Origin: Vicinamibacterales bacterium
GTDB taxonomy: Bacteria > Acidobacteriota > Vicinamibacteria > Vicinamibacterales > UBA2999
Direction of reading: 5' to 3'
Length of the DNA stretch: 64,000 nt
NCBI GenBank assembly: GCA_041659285.1
Contig: JBAZYO010000018.1
Coordinates: forward strand, 19,859-83,858
Part shown: in pieces, positions 9,368 to 19,200 of the stretch
Position numbering within the stretch: position 1 is the first letter of the stretch
Layout: each line of letters opens with the position of its first letter
Notes under the pieces: generated by a model
The model's database searches: none
Seen by the model: the letters and a program-made list of their open reading frames with translations, nothing else
Told to the model about the DNA's origin: nothing
Program-made: the position numbers and the translations under genes

Positions 9368-9901
9368 ATGGACAGCCAATCCGCCACCCTGCTGTCGCGC
9401 ACCGTGGTCCACAGCGGACGCATCTTCCGCCTCGAGATCGATCGCGTCACGCTGCCCGGCGGCCATACCATCGACATGGAACTGGTGCGGCATCCCGGCT
9501 CGGTCGTGTTGCTGCCGGTGCCGGAACCCGGATCGATCATCCTCATCCGCCAATACCGCTACGCCATCGATCGGTGGATCTGGGAACTGCCGGCGGGGAC
9601 CCTCAAGCCCGGCGAGGACCTGGTGGCCGCGGCGGCAAGGGAATGCGAGGAAGAGATCGGGCTGGCGCCAGGACGAGTCACGCGGTTGCGAGGCTATTAC
9701 CCGACGCCGGGATTCTGCGATGAGGAGATGACCTATTGCCTCTGCGAGGAGCTGCGTCCCCCCGCGCCGGACTCGACGGTGCAGAAAGACGAGGACGAGG
9801 ACATCGAGCCGCGCACGTTCACGGTCGGCGAGGCGCGCGGCCTGGTGGCCTCGGGCGAGATCGTGGACCTCAAGACGCTGGCCGGTTTGACGCTCGTCTA
9901 G
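9368..9901 (+). CDS. Nudix hydrolase, ADP-ribose pyrophosphatase type
   Basis: Hydrolyses a nucleoside diphosphate linked to another moiety, most likely ADP-ribose. The 177-residue protein contains a full Nudix box: G(x5)E(x7)RE-C-EEEIGL, starting at the G of PAGTLKPGE. A preceding RQYRYAIDRWIWELPAG block and a following YYPTPGFCDEEMTYCL block are typical of the ADPR-pyrophosphatase/NudF group. ATG 9368 starts 8 bases after the hydrolase stop, so co-transcription is likely. The ADP-ribose specificity is inferred from the family resemblance. Confidence 0.85.
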   Translation: MDSQSATLLSRTVVHSGRIFRLEIDRVTLPGGHTIDMELVRHPGSVVLLPVPEPGSIILIRQYRYAIDRWIWELPAGTLKPGEDLVAAAARECEEEIGLAPGRVTRLRGYYPTPGFCDEEMTYCLCEELRPPAPDSTVQKDEDEDIEPRTFTVGEARGLVASGEIVDLKTLAGLTLV

Positions 9902-10194
9902 GAGGCCCTGGTGCCCCGGCGCGTTCCAAGTCCAGACTCTTGGTTCTAATACAGGACACTAATGACTAAGTGGTTTGTTTTCATGTATTTAAACAAGAAA
10001 TTGCCTCGATATCTGATTTTGTTTGTTCTATATTGATACGACAGTCATTATTGTCATGTCGATTACGGTTTCGTTGATCGAGCTGGACTTGGAGATTAGG
10101 GCCAAAAACAGCTGTTTCTGGCCTTCTTCGGCCAAAATTCGCGATCTGTCGGAAGTGGCAGCTCACTTGCTATGTGTGTGGGCAGGTGACCGAC
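9902..10194 (+). other. AT-rich intergenic spacer with a near-palindrome
   Basis: This gap is visibly much lower in GC than its surroundings, especially 9930-10080. At 10100-10123 there is a 24-base near-palindrome centred on cagctg, with arms ggcc plus a short A-run and its complement. It could be a terminator for the Nudix gene or an operator for the gene at 10195. No convincing coding sequence is seen; a 61-codon minus-strand frame looks fortuitous. Confidence 0.5.
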
Positions 10195-10647
10195 ATGAAC
10201 GCCAACAAATTCGCTCGATGGACCTTCAACCTGACACTCGCGTTGGTGCTGCTGGCAGCGGCTTCCACCACCGCACAGGCGCAGTCCCGCGACACCCGGG
10301 CTTCCTGGATGGCCGCCTCATCGAACCAAGCCGAGTTGACCGGGAACACCTGGGGACGGCTCACCCTCCTCGATGGCGTGCTGACCTTTCAGTCGTCGAA
10401 CTACAGCTGGCGCATCGCGCTCACGGAGATCACGCGAATCCAGTCCAGCAAGGAAGCCGCGCGCGCGTTCGTGGTTGAGACCGTGAGTGGCCAGCGCTAC
10501 TACGTCGGCATCATGGACAGCACGATGACCATGGCCTCGCCCGGCAAGACCATCCAGATGCTCCAGCGCGCGGTGCGTGAAGCCCCGCCGACGATCAGCC
10601 GGCCGACCATGGTCGCCGCCGCTGGTGGCAGCAGCGACGACAAGTAG
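10195..10647 (+). CDS. Small secreted protein with a PH/GRAM-like strand pattern
   Basis: Family not recognised. The 150-residue protein has a signal peptide (FNLTLALVLLAAASTTAQAQ). A short beta-rich body follows: TWGRLTLLDGVLTFQSS, WRIALTEITRIQSS and AFVVETVSGQRYYVGI. That strand order resembles the small PH/GRAM-like fold, but this is only a pattern impression. The C-terminus is polar and low complexity, ending GGSSDDK. ATG 10195 is chosen; a GTG at 10174 would add seven residues before the signal peptide. It stands alone after an AT-rich spacer. Confidence 0.55.
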   Translation: MNANKFARWTFNLTLALVLLAAASTTAQAQSRDTRASWMAASSNQAELTGNTWGRLTLLDGVLTFQSSNYSWRIALTEITRIQSSKEAARAFVVETVSGQRYYVGIMDSTMTMASPGKTIQMLQRAVREAPPTISRPTMVAAAGGSSDDK

Positions 10648-10688
10648 CGCCGCGCGCGGGCGCGTTCGCACGGGCAGATAGTTCCGGA

Positions 10689-10906
10689 GTGAACGCGCTT
10701 CGCGCTCGCGCCGGGTGGCTGGCAGGCACGGGAGTCCTCCTGTTGAGTGCCTGCGGCCACCGCCGGTCTCCGCGCAGGTGGCCGTGGCCGCGGCGTACGA
10801 AGTGGCCCTGGATCGGTGGTCCTGCCGATTCGAAAACCCCTCGAGTTTCGACATCGCGGAGCTCGTCCCCTCACGACTGGAGAATCGAGCGCCGGAAGAC
10901 CCTTGA
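10689..10906 (+). pseudogene. Possible frameshifted short lipoprotein remnant
   Basis: Speculative. From GTG 10689, one frame encodes a plausible lipoprotein signal ending in the lipobox LLLSACG near 10755. After that the frame becomes Arg/Trp/Pro-rich and unnatural. From about 10760, a different forward frame gives a natural-looking segment (VAVAAAYEVALDRWS, then RFENPSSFDIAELV) and stops at 10906. A single frameshift would join the two into a peptide of roughly 70 residues. The rest of 10648-10952 shows no other gene. Confidence 0.2.
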
Positions 10907-10952
10907 TTCGTTGCTGCCCGACGAGCACAATGCAGGCCACGCGAGGTATCCC

Positions 10953-12077
10953 ATGAGAGTGTGGTCCACTGCGATCGTCTGTGCTGCCGTCGTCTCGGTG
11001 TCCTTGGCCGCTCAAGCGCCACGCGGCGCGTCGGGGCCGCCCGAGCACGCCAAGGTCACGCCGATCAACAACCTTCCCAACCCGTACGAAACCGTCCGCA
11101 ACTGGGGCACGCTCCCCGATGGACGGAAATGGGGCTCGGTCAGCGCGATCAGCGTCGATGCCGACGGCAAGCACATCTGGGCCGGCGATCGCTGCGGCGC
11201 CAACTCCTGCGCCGGCTCGAAAGTGGATCCCATCGTCAAGCTGGATCCGGCCGGCAAGGTCGTGCAGAGCCTCGGCGCCGGGCTCATTCTCTGGCCCCAC
11301 GGCATGGACGTCGACAAGCAGGGCAACGTGTGGGTGGTCGATGCCCGCTCGGCCACGGCCGCGGAGCTGAAGCAGTTTCCGGATGCGGCGGGCAAAGGCC
11401 ACACGGTCCTGAAGTTCAGCCCGCAGGGAAAGCTGCTGCTGACGATTGGCACGCCGGGTGAAGCCGGCGATCCGCCGGCGAAGCTCACCGAGCCCAACGA
11501 CGCGATCATCGCGCCCGATGGCAGCATCTTCGTGGCCGAGGCGCACAACGCGCAGTACCTGGACACGGCGGACCAGCCGGGCGCCATCGGCCGCATCTCG
11601 AAGTGGTCGGCCGACGGCAAGTTCATCAAGACCTTCGGCACCTTCGGCTTCGGCGCGGCGCAGTTCCGCGGGCCGCACTCGCTGGCGTTCGACTCGAAGG
11701 GGCGCCTGTTCGTGGCGGACCGCGGCAACCGCCGCATCCAGATCTTCGACCAGGAGGGCAAGCACCTCGACACGTGGTACCAGTTCAGCCGCATCAGCGG
11801 GCTCGTCATCACGCGCGACGACACCCTCTACGCGATCGACTCGGAGTCGGACGACAACTACAACCCGGGCTGGCGCAAGGGTCTGCGCGTCGGCAGCGCG
11901 CGCACCGGCGAGGTGTGGTACTTCGTGCCCGAACACGTGTCGAAGCAGGCCTCGGGCATGGGCGGTTACGGGTCGATGGGCGAAGGCGTCGCCGTTGACG
12001 GCCAGGGCAACGTCTACGCCGGCGAGGTGGGGCCGATCCAGGGGCTCACCAAGTTCATTCCGCGCTTGAAGCGCTGA
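10953..12077 (+). CDS. Secreted NHL-repeat beta-propeller protein
   Basis: Probable periplasmic six-bladed propeller of the NHL/SMP-30-like type. The 374-residue protein has a signal peptide (MRVWSTAIVCAAVVSVSLAAQ). Repeated blades of the pattern G-x-V-hydrophobic-D-G-x-V follow: WPHGMDVDKQGNVWVVD, LTEPNDAIIAPDGSIFVAE, GPHSLAFDSKGRLFVADRGNRRIQIFD and GEGVAVDGQGNVYAGE. Such proteins bind ligands or carry lyase/lactonase activity, and nothing here decides which. ATG 10953 begins the signal peptide. The PQQ dehydrogenase starts 9 bases downstream, so the two are probably one operon and may act on related substrates. Confidence 0.75.
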   Translation: MRVWSTAIVCAAVVSVSLAAQAPRGASGPPEHAKVTPINNLPNPYETVRNWGTLPDGRKWGSVSAISVDADGKHIWAGDRCGANSCAGSKVDPIVKLDPAGKVVQSLGAGLILWPHGMDVDKQGNVWVVDARSATAAELKQFPDAAGKGHTVLKFSPQGKLLLTIGTPGEAGDPPAKLTEPNDAIIAPDGSIFVAEAHNAQYLDTADQPGAIGRISKWSADGKFIKTFGTFGFGAAQFRGPHSLAFDSKGRLFVADRGNRRIQIFDQEGKHLDTWYQFSRISGLVITRDDTLYAIDSESDDNYNPGWRKGLRVGSARTGEVWYFVPEHVSKQASGMGGYGSMGEGVAVDGQGNVYAGEVGPIQGLTKFIPRLKR

Positions 12078-12086
12078 GGTTCACCG

Positions 12087-14099
12087 ATGGCTCGCCCGAT
12101 CACCGCAAGCATCGCCGCTCTCGTCGTCGTGTTCGTCGCGCTCGTCACCGCGCAGCAGGCCCCGGCCCCGGTGGACGATGCGGCGCTGGCGAAGGCGGAG
12201 GCGCGGAACCAGGACTGGCTGTCGTACGGGCGCGACTACTACGAGCAGCGCTTCAGCCCGCTCGATCAGATCAACGAGACCAACGCCGCCAAGCTCGGCC
12301 TGGCGTGGTCGTTCGAGACCGCGACGGATCGCGGCCTTGAAGCGACACCGCTCGTGATCGACGGCGTGATGTACACGACCGGGTCGTGGAGCGTCACCTA
12401 TGCCATCGACGCCAGGACCGGCCAGCAGCTCTGGAAGTACGACCCCGAGGTGCACCGGAAGTACGACGCGCTGGCGTGCTGCGATGTCGTGAACCGCGGC
12501 GCCGCCTTCTACAAGGGCCGGGTCTACGTCGGCGTGCTCGACGGCCGGCTCGTCGCCATCGATGCCAAGAGCGGCAAGGTCGCGTGGCAAACCGCGACGG
12601 TCGATCAGAAGCAGGCCTACACCATCACCGGCGCGCCGCGCATTGCCAAGGGCAAGATCATCATCGGCAACGGCGGCGCCGAGTACGGCGTGCGCGGGTA
12701 TGTGTCGGCGTACGACGCGGAGACCGGCAAGCTGGCGTGGCGCTTTTACACCGTTCCCGGCGATCCGTCGAAGCCGCAGGAGAACAAGGCCCTCGACAAG
12801 GCGCTGCCGACGTGGAAGGGCAACGACTGGTGGAAGTACGGCGGCGGCGGCACGGTCTGGGATTCGATCGTCTACGACCCCGAGATCAACCTGCTCTACG
12901 TCGGCACCGGCAACGGCGCGACCTGGAACCGGCACCTGCGCAGCCCGGGCGGCGGCGACAACCTGTACCTGGCGTCGATCCTCGCGATCAATCCCGACAA
13001 CGGCGAGCTGGTGTGGCACTACCAGACCACGCCGGGGGATACCTGGGACTACACCGCGGTGCAGCCGATGATGCTGGCCGACCTCACGATTGGCGGGCGC
13101 CAGCGCAAGGTGATCATGCAGGCGCCCAAGAACGGGTTCTTCTACGTGCTCGATCGCGCGACCGGCGAGCTGCTGTCCGCCGACAAATACGTGGAGGTCA
13201 ACTGGGCATCCCACGTGGACCTGAAGACCGGACGGCCGATCGAGATCCCCGGCGCCGATTACGCGGAGAAGGGCACCTACATCCGGCCGGGGCCGCTCGG
13301 CGGCCACAACTGGCAGGCCATGTCGTTCAGCCCGCGTACGGGTCTCGTCTACCTGCCGGCGCAAGACAACGGCCGCTACTACGAGAAGCAGGAGGGGTTC
13401 GAGTACAAGCCGCTCGAATACAACCTCGGCCTCGCGCCGATCGGCCGCAACGCCGAAAAGTATGAGGTGCCCTACAAGGGCCGGCTGATCGCCTGGGACC
13501 CGGTCGCGCGCAAGCCGCGATGGACGGCGGAGTATGGCGCGTATTGGAACGGCGGCACACTGGCGACCGCCGGCAACCTGGTCTTCCAGGGCACCGCCGC
13601 CGGCGACTTCATCGCCTACGACGCCACCACCGGGAAGCAGTTGTGGTCGTCGTGGGCCACGACCGGCATCGTCGCGCCGCCGATCACCTACGCGATCGAC
13701 GGGAAGCAGTACGTCTCGGTGATGGCGGGGTGGGGCGGCGCGTTCCCCAAGAAGGCGCGGAGCTTCGGGCGATTGCTGACCTTCGCGATCGGCGGGACGG
13801 CGTCGCTGCCGTCGAAGCCGCGGCCACGGCAGGTGACGGCCATCGCCAGCAACGCGCGCCCGGACGAAATTGCGGCGGGCTCGAAGATCTTCGCGACCTA
13901 CTGCGTGCGCTGCCATGGCGGCGCCACCATCCTGCCGGACCTGCGGAGGTCAACGGCGGCGGTCTATGCGGGCCTCGAGAAGATTCTTGATGGGTCGCTG
14001 GTCGAACGCGGCATGCCGCGTTTCGCCGAGCTCGACAAGCCGGCAATTGCGGCGCTGCGCGCCTATCTCCTGGACGAACGGAAGAAACTCGCGCCGTAG
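12087..14099 (+). CDS. PQQ-dependent alcohol dehydrogenase with C-terminal cytochrome c domain
   Basis: Quinohaemoprotein that would oxidise alcohols in the periplasm with pyrroloquinoline quinone and pass electrons through its own haem c. The 670-residue protein has a signal peptide (ALVVVFVALVTAQQ). Eight-bladed propeller motifs follow (AIDARTGQQLWKY, AIDAKSGKVAWQ). The vicinal disulfide C131-C132 of PQQ alcohol dehydrogenases is present. D321 in GDTWDYTAVQ fits the catalytic base. The residue two positions later is Thr, not Asp, which argues for a calcium rather than a lanthanide enzyme. The haem motif CVRCH is at 606-610. No PQQ biosynthesis genes are in this window. Confidence 0.88.
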   Translation: MARPITASIAALVVVFVALVTAQQAPAPVDDAALAKAEARNQDWLSYGRDYYEQRFSPLDQINETNAAKLGLAWSFETATDRGLEATPLVIDGVMYTTGSWSVTYAIDARTGQQLWKYDPEVHRKYDALACCDVVNRGAAFYKGRVYVGVLDGRLVAIDAKSGKVAWQTATVDQKQAYTITGAPRIAKGKIIIGNGGAEYGVRGYVSAYDAETGKLAWRFYTVPGDPSKPQENKALDKALPTWKGNDWWKYGGGGTVWDSIVYDPEINLLYVGTGNGATWNRHLRSPGGGDNLYLASILAINPDNGELVWHYQTTPGDTWDYTAVQPMMLADLTIGGRQRKVIMQAPKNGFFYVLDRATGELLSADKYVEVNWASHVDLKTGRPIEIPGADYAEKGTYIRPGPLGGHNWQAMSFSPRTGLVYLPAQDNGRYYEKQEGFEYKPLEYNLGLAPIGRNAEKYEVPYKGRLIAWDPVARKPRWTAEYGAYWNGGTLATAGNLVFQGTAAGDFIAYDATTGKQLWSSWATTGIVAPPITYAIDGKQYVSVMAGWGGAFPKKARSFGRLLTFAIGGTASLPSKPRPRQVTAIASNARPDEIAAGSKIFATYCVRCHGGATILPDLRRSTAAVYAGLEKILDGSLVERGMPRFAELDKPAIAALRAYLLDERKKLAP

Positions 14100-14163
14100 C
14101 GCGTACAACCGGAGGCAGGTGCGAGCGGCAGGCTGGAGTCGATGGCTTGTCGGTGAGGCCAGG

Positions 14164-15582
14164 CTAGCGGGTCGCGAGTCCGCCGGGCAGCCCGACCTCG
14201 ATGGCCGTCCCGGATCCCGCCGAGTCGGCCACCCTGATGGTGCCCTTGAACAGCTGGACGATCTCGCGGGAGATGGCGAGCCCGAGACCGGCGCCGCCGG
14301 TCCGGCGCGAGCGGGACGAGTCGATCCGATAGAACCGTTCGAAGACCCGTTCCCGTTCGGCCTCCGGAATGCCGGCGCCGGAGTCGCGCACGACGGTCAG
14401 GACCTGATCCGCGACCCATTCGCCGGCGCCGGGGTTGAAGCGGGCGGTCACCGTCACGGTGCCGCCCTCGTGGTTGTACTGGATGCCGTTGCACACCAGG
14501 TTGTCGAACACGCGCTCGAGCAGGCCGGCATCGCCGTAGACGACCAGATCCGGTGCGGCGTCCACCGCGACCACGACCCGAGCGGCCGCGGCCGCATCCG
14601 CCGTGCGCGCCATGACCCGGTGCAGGAGCTCGGCCACACGCACCTCGCCGACCACAAGCTGCTGGTTCTCCTGTGCCCTGACCAGCAGCATCAGATCTTC
14701 GGTCAGCCGGCTCATCACGTGCAGGCGCTCACGAAGCCGGTCGAGCGCGTCGCGATACTCTTCTGGCCCCCGGTCCCGTTTGAGGGTGACGTCGATCTCG
14801 CCGAGCATGGCCGTCAGCGGACCGCGCAGCTCGTGTGAGGCATCCGCGGCAAACCGGCGATTGGCCTCGAGCGCGCCGTGAAGCCGCTCCAGCATCTGGT
14901 TCAACAGCCGCGTCATCTGCCCGATCTCATCGTCCTGCTGCGGCGGGTCCAGGCGCTTCGCGAATTTTCCCGCTGCGATCGCGGCCGCCTGGTGGGTGAT
15001 GCGGCGGATCGGGACGAGCGCGCGCGAGGCCAGCGAGAAGCCGATAATCGCCGTCAGCCCAAGGGCGCCAAACCAGATTCCGATCAGGAGATTGCGCAGT
15101 TGTCTCAACGTCGCATCGAGCTGACCGGTGAACACGCCAACCGCCACGACGTAGCGTTCCGGGCCCGGGGAGGCCAACCCGATCATCCGGCCGCGCCGCT
15201 CACCGACGTTGACGTCGACCAGCGGCGCACCACCGGACAGCGCCCGAATCAGCACCGGCTTGTCGATGAGCGCCTCGGCCTTGCCCAGGCGCGGGGACTG
15301 CATCAGGACCCTGCCACCGGCGTCGATCAACTGGACGAACTTGTCCGCATACTCCTGCGGGCTGTGGGCGCCGACGGGGAACTCGTGCAGGTGCAGGCCC
15401 AGGCCGGGCTCGTCGACGGCCGACGCGAGTTCGGTGCTGGCCAGGGTCCGCAGTTGCGCGTCGAGGTCCCTCCGCAGGAACGACCGCGCGCCGAAATACA
15501 CGGCCAAGTTGGCTACGCTCAACACCAGCCCGAAGGCCAGGACCCAGCGCAGGGTCAGGCGCGACCTGAACGACAGCGTCAT
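14164..15582 (-). CDS. Sensor histidine kinase of the metal-efflux operon
   Basis: Membrane sensor kinase of 472 residues. The first membrane helix is at about 12-32. A periplasmic sensing domain of some 125 residues follows. A second helix lies at about 163-188, then a HAMP linker (SRALVPIRRITHQAAAIAAG) and the dimerisation/phosphoacceptor box FAADASHELRGP with H250. The ATP-binding domain follows, with N (VCNGIQYN), G1 (DSGAGIP) and G2 (GAGLGLAI) boxes. ATG 15582 overlaps the response regulator stop by 4 bases. By position it belongs to the CzcRS/CusRS group and would sense periplasmic metal, though no metal ligands can be assigned with certainty. Confidence 0.88.
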   Translation of the reverse strand: MTLSFRSRLTLRWVLAFGLVLSVANLAVYFGARSFLRRDLDAQLRTLASTELASAVDEPGLGLHLHEFPVGAHSPQEYADKFVQLIDAGGRVLMQSPRLGKAEALIDKPVLIRALSGGAPLVDVNVGERRGRMIGLASPGPERYVVAVGVFTGQLDATLRQLRNLLIGIWFGALGLTAIIGFSLASRALVPIRRITHQAAAIAAGKFAKRLDPPQQDDEIGQMTRLLNQMLERLHGALEANRRFAADASHELRGPLTAMLGEIDVTLKRDRGPEEYRDALDRLRERLHVMSRLTEDLMLLVRAQENQQLVVGEVRVAELLHRVMARTADAAAAARVVVAVDAAPDLVVYGDAGLLERVFDNLVCNGIQYNHEGGTVTVTARFNPGAGEWVADQVLTVVRDSGAGIPEAERERVFERFYRIDSSRSRRTGGAGLGLAISREIVQLFKGTIRVADSAGSGTAIEVGLPGGLATR

Positions 15583-16274
15583 GGCCGGGCTCCGCCGGCT
15601 GGCACCTTCAGCATGTAGCCCATCCCGCGGATGGTGTGGATCAACGGCTCCTCGATGCCCGCGCCGCGCAACTTCCGGCGAAGGTAGCCGATGTAGACGT
15701 CGGCCACGTTCGAGAACGGGTCGTAGTCGCCGCCCCACACGTGCTCGGCCAGCTGGTCGCGCGAGACGATGGTCTCGGCATGCCGCAGCAGGTGTTCGAG
15801 CAGCCGGTATTCGGTGGCGCTCAGCTCGAGGGAGCGCCCGGCGGCGGTCACCAGGTGCGTGGTGCTGGACAACACGAGGGGGCCGTATGCCAGCGACGCA
15901 TCCAGCTGGCGGGTGCGGCCCCGGCGCGTCAGCGCCCGAAGCCGCGCCAGCAACTCGTCGAACGCGAACGGCTTCACCAGGTAGTCGTCGGCCCCGGCGT
16001 CCAGGCCCTGGATCCGATCGGGCACGGCGTCACGCGCCGTCAGCATCAGCACCGGCGCATCCACCCCGTCGCGACGCAGCCGGCGGCACAGCGAGAGACC
16101 GTCCACTCCCGGCAGCAGGATATCCAGGATGATTGCGTCGTACGACTCATCGCCGGCCATCCGTTCGGCCGTGAGGCCGTCCTCGGCAAGGTCGACACGG
16201 TAATTCTCCTCCCGCAACCCGCGCACCACGAAGTGGCTGATGGCCGGGTCATCCTCGACGACGAGCACTCGCAC
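15579..16274 (-). CDS. OmpR/PhoB-family response regulator of the metal-efflux operon
   Basis: Transcription factor of 231 residues. The receiver domain has acidic residues E7-D8-D9, phosphoacceptor D51 (IILDILLPG), T80 and K102 (LVKPF). The C-terminal winged-helix domain ends with the typical YIGYLRRKLR...IHTIRGMGYML. It is probably phosphorylated by the kinase whose gene overlaps it by 4 bases. It likely controls the efflux operon in which it is the fourth gene, 15 bases after the pump gene. Regulators placed downstream of the structural genes suggest autoregulation. Confidence 0.9.
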   Translation of the reverse strand: MRVLVVEDDPAISHFVVRGLREENYRVDLAEDGLTAERMAGDESYDAIILDILLPGVDGLSLCRRLRRDGVDAPVLMLTARDAVPDRIQGLDAGADDYLVKPFAFDELLARLRALTRRGRTRQLDASLAYGPLVLSSTTHLVTAAGRSLELSATEYRLLEHLLRHAETIVSRDQLAEHVWGGDYDPFSNVADVYIGYLRRKLRGAGIEEPLIHTIRGMGYMLKVPAGGARP

Positions 16275-16289
16275 ATCGGTATTCTAGGT

Positions 16290-19200
16290 TCAGTCGTCGT
16301 CGCCAAGTTGAAGAAGACGCTTCTCGAGCACTTCGTACAAGGTCGGCAGCACCATCAGGGTCAGCAAGGTCGAGGTAATGACGCCGCCAATCACGACGCT
16401 GGCCAGCGGCCGCTGGATCTCGGCGCCGGCGCCATGCGACAGGGCCATGGGCACAAATCCCAGCGCGGCCACCAGCGCCGTCATCAGGACCGGCCGCAGC
16501 CTCGTCGCCGCGCCCGCGAGCACGGCATCGCGAAGGGCGAGGCCGTCTTCGCGGAGCTTGTTGACGGCGGTCACCAGCACCACGCCGTTCAGCACGGCAA
16601 CGCCAAAGAGGGCGATGAAGCCGACCGAGGCCGAAAGGTTCAAGGTCAGTCCCCTCAGCCAGAGGGCGGCGACGCCGCCGACCAGCGCGAACGGGACGTT
16701 GAGCAACACCAGTCCGGCCTGTCTCAGGCGGCCGAACGTCACGAACAGCAGCAGGAAGATGATGGCGATTGATAACGGCACCACCAGGGCCAGGCGAGCC
16801 GTCGCCCGTGCCTGGTTCTCGAACTGTCCACCCCACGCCAGCCGGTACCCGGTTGGCAGCGACAACGCGGCCGCGACGCGCGATTGCGCCTCGGCGACGA
16901 AACTGCCGACGTCGCGGCCGCGGACGTTGGTCTGCACCACGAGCCGGCGCTCGGCGTTCTCGTGGTTGATCGCCTCAGGCGCCTGGGTTTCGGAAATGCG
17001 GGCCACCCGCGACAGCGGTACCCGTTCCCCTCGACGACCGGTCAGCAGCACCGAGCCAACGGCGTCGGCGTTGGCGCGCATCTCGTCGGGCAGGCGGACC
17101 AGCACGGGGAATCGCCGCGGGCCGTCCAGCAATTCGGTGACCACCGACCCGCCCACGACCGTCTCGACCACTTCGCGCACGTCGGCCACATTCAGTCCGT
17201 AGCGGGCGATCTGCGCCCTGTCGATGTCGATCTGCAACTGGGCCGCGCCGAACAGCACTTCCGCCTGCAGATCGCTGGCGCCCTGGACCTGTTCGAGGGC
17301 CCTCACGACCACGGCCCCCAGCCGCTCGAGCGTGGCCGGGTCCTGGCCGAAGATCTTCACCGCCACATCAGCCTTGACGCCGGAGATCACCTCGTCCAGG
17401 CGCATGGCCATCGGCTGGGTGAAGTTGAACGTCACCCCGGGCATCGTCTGAAGGGCGCCGGCAATCGCCTCGATCAACGCCGGCTTGTCGCGGCCGGTCG
17501 TCCACGTCTCGATGGGATGCAGCGCCACATACACGTCACCCTGGTAAATCCCCATCGCCTCGGTCGCCAGATCCGGGCGCCCGAGCTTGGTGACGACCTG
17601 GCTGACCTCCGGAAACGCCTTGACGATCTTCTCGACGCGCATCGACATGTCGACCGACTCCTGCAGGGAGACGGACGGCAGTTTGCGGGTCTCGATCAGG
17701 ATCGAGCCCTCGTCGAGCTTGGGCATGAACTCGGTGCCGAGGAACGGGAGCGAGCCCATCGCCAGCGACACCGCGGCCAGCGCCAGCGCCATGGTGCGGC
17801 CCGGGTGGTCCATGGCCCACCTGAGATCGTGGAGGTACCTCTCGCGCAACCTCACGAACCAGCGTTCGTCGTGGTGGGTGTGCGCGACCTTCAACAGGTA
17901 CGACGACATCACCGGGACCACGGTCAGCGACAGCAGCAGCGATCCGAGAATGGCCGAGCAGACGGTGATCGCCATCGGCCTGAACATCTTCCCTTCGAGG
18001 CCCTCGAGCGTGAAGATCGGCAGGTAGACCGCGACGATGATCAGCACGCCGAACAGGATCGGCCGCGCCACCTCGGTGGCGGCACCGGAAAAGAGCGCCA
18101 GGCGGCTGCCGTGCGGGTCGTGATGCTCCTGGGTGTGGCCGGCTTCCCCGCGCCGGCGGATGAAGTTCTCCATCATCACCACGGCGCCGTCGACGATCAG
18201 GCCGAAGTCGATCGCGCCCAGCGACATCAGGTTCGCCGACACCCCGAAGATTCGCATGCCAATGAAGCCGGCGAGCATCGACACGGGAATGACCGCGGCC
18301 ACGATCAACGACGCCCGCACGTCGCGCAGGAACACGAAGAGAACCACCACGACGAGCAACGACCCTTCGAGCAGGTTGCGGCGCACGGTGGCGGCGGTGC
18401 GCTCGATGACCTCGGTCTGGTCATAGAAGGGCGTCAGCCGCAATCCGCCGGGCAGCGTGCCGACGACCTCCGCCATTCGCGCCTTCACCCGGGCGCCCAC
18501 GTCCTTGCCGTTCTCGCCCTTGAGCATGATCACCATGCCGGCCACCGACTCGCCGGCCCCGTCGTGCGTCACCGCGCCCTGCCGGGGCATGGCGCCAATC
18601 CGCACGTCCGCCACGTCGGACACCAGAACGGGGACGCCGTCGACCTCGTTGACGACGATGGCGCGAATGTCGGCTTCGCCGGTGACCAGTCCGGTCCCGC
18701 GCACGGAATAGCGTTCCGAGCGATGCTCGATGAATCCCCCGCTGAACGAGGTGTTGTTGACGGCGATGGCGGCGAACACGTCGCGCAGGGAGATCCCGAA
18801 GCGCTCCAGCCGCGCCGGATCGACCACCACGTGATACTGGCGCGTCAGCCCGCCCCAGGAGTTGATCTCGCTGACCCCTTTCACCGAGCGCAGCTGCGTT
18901 CGCAGGTCCCAGTCGTGAATGGTCTTCCGCTCCATCAGGCTGGCCTCGTCGCTTTCGACCAGGTATTGATAGATCTCGCCGAAAGCGGTGGCCACCGGGC
19001 CGAGTGTCGGGGTGAGGCCGGCCGGCAACCGCCCCTTCGCCTCCAGCACGCGCTCGTTGACCAACTGGCGCGCCAGGTAGACCGGAACAGCGTCCTCGAA
19101 CACCACCGTCACCAGCGACAGTCCCGACTTGGAGACCGACCGCACCTGTTCGGCTCCGGGCACGCCCATGAGCGCCGTCTCGATCGGGTACGACACCCGC

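Noticed and set aside
9981..10166. A 61-codon minus-strand frame in the AT-rich spacer
   Set aside because: No ribosome binding site, no family resemblance, and it spans the near-palindrome. A chance frame is more likely.
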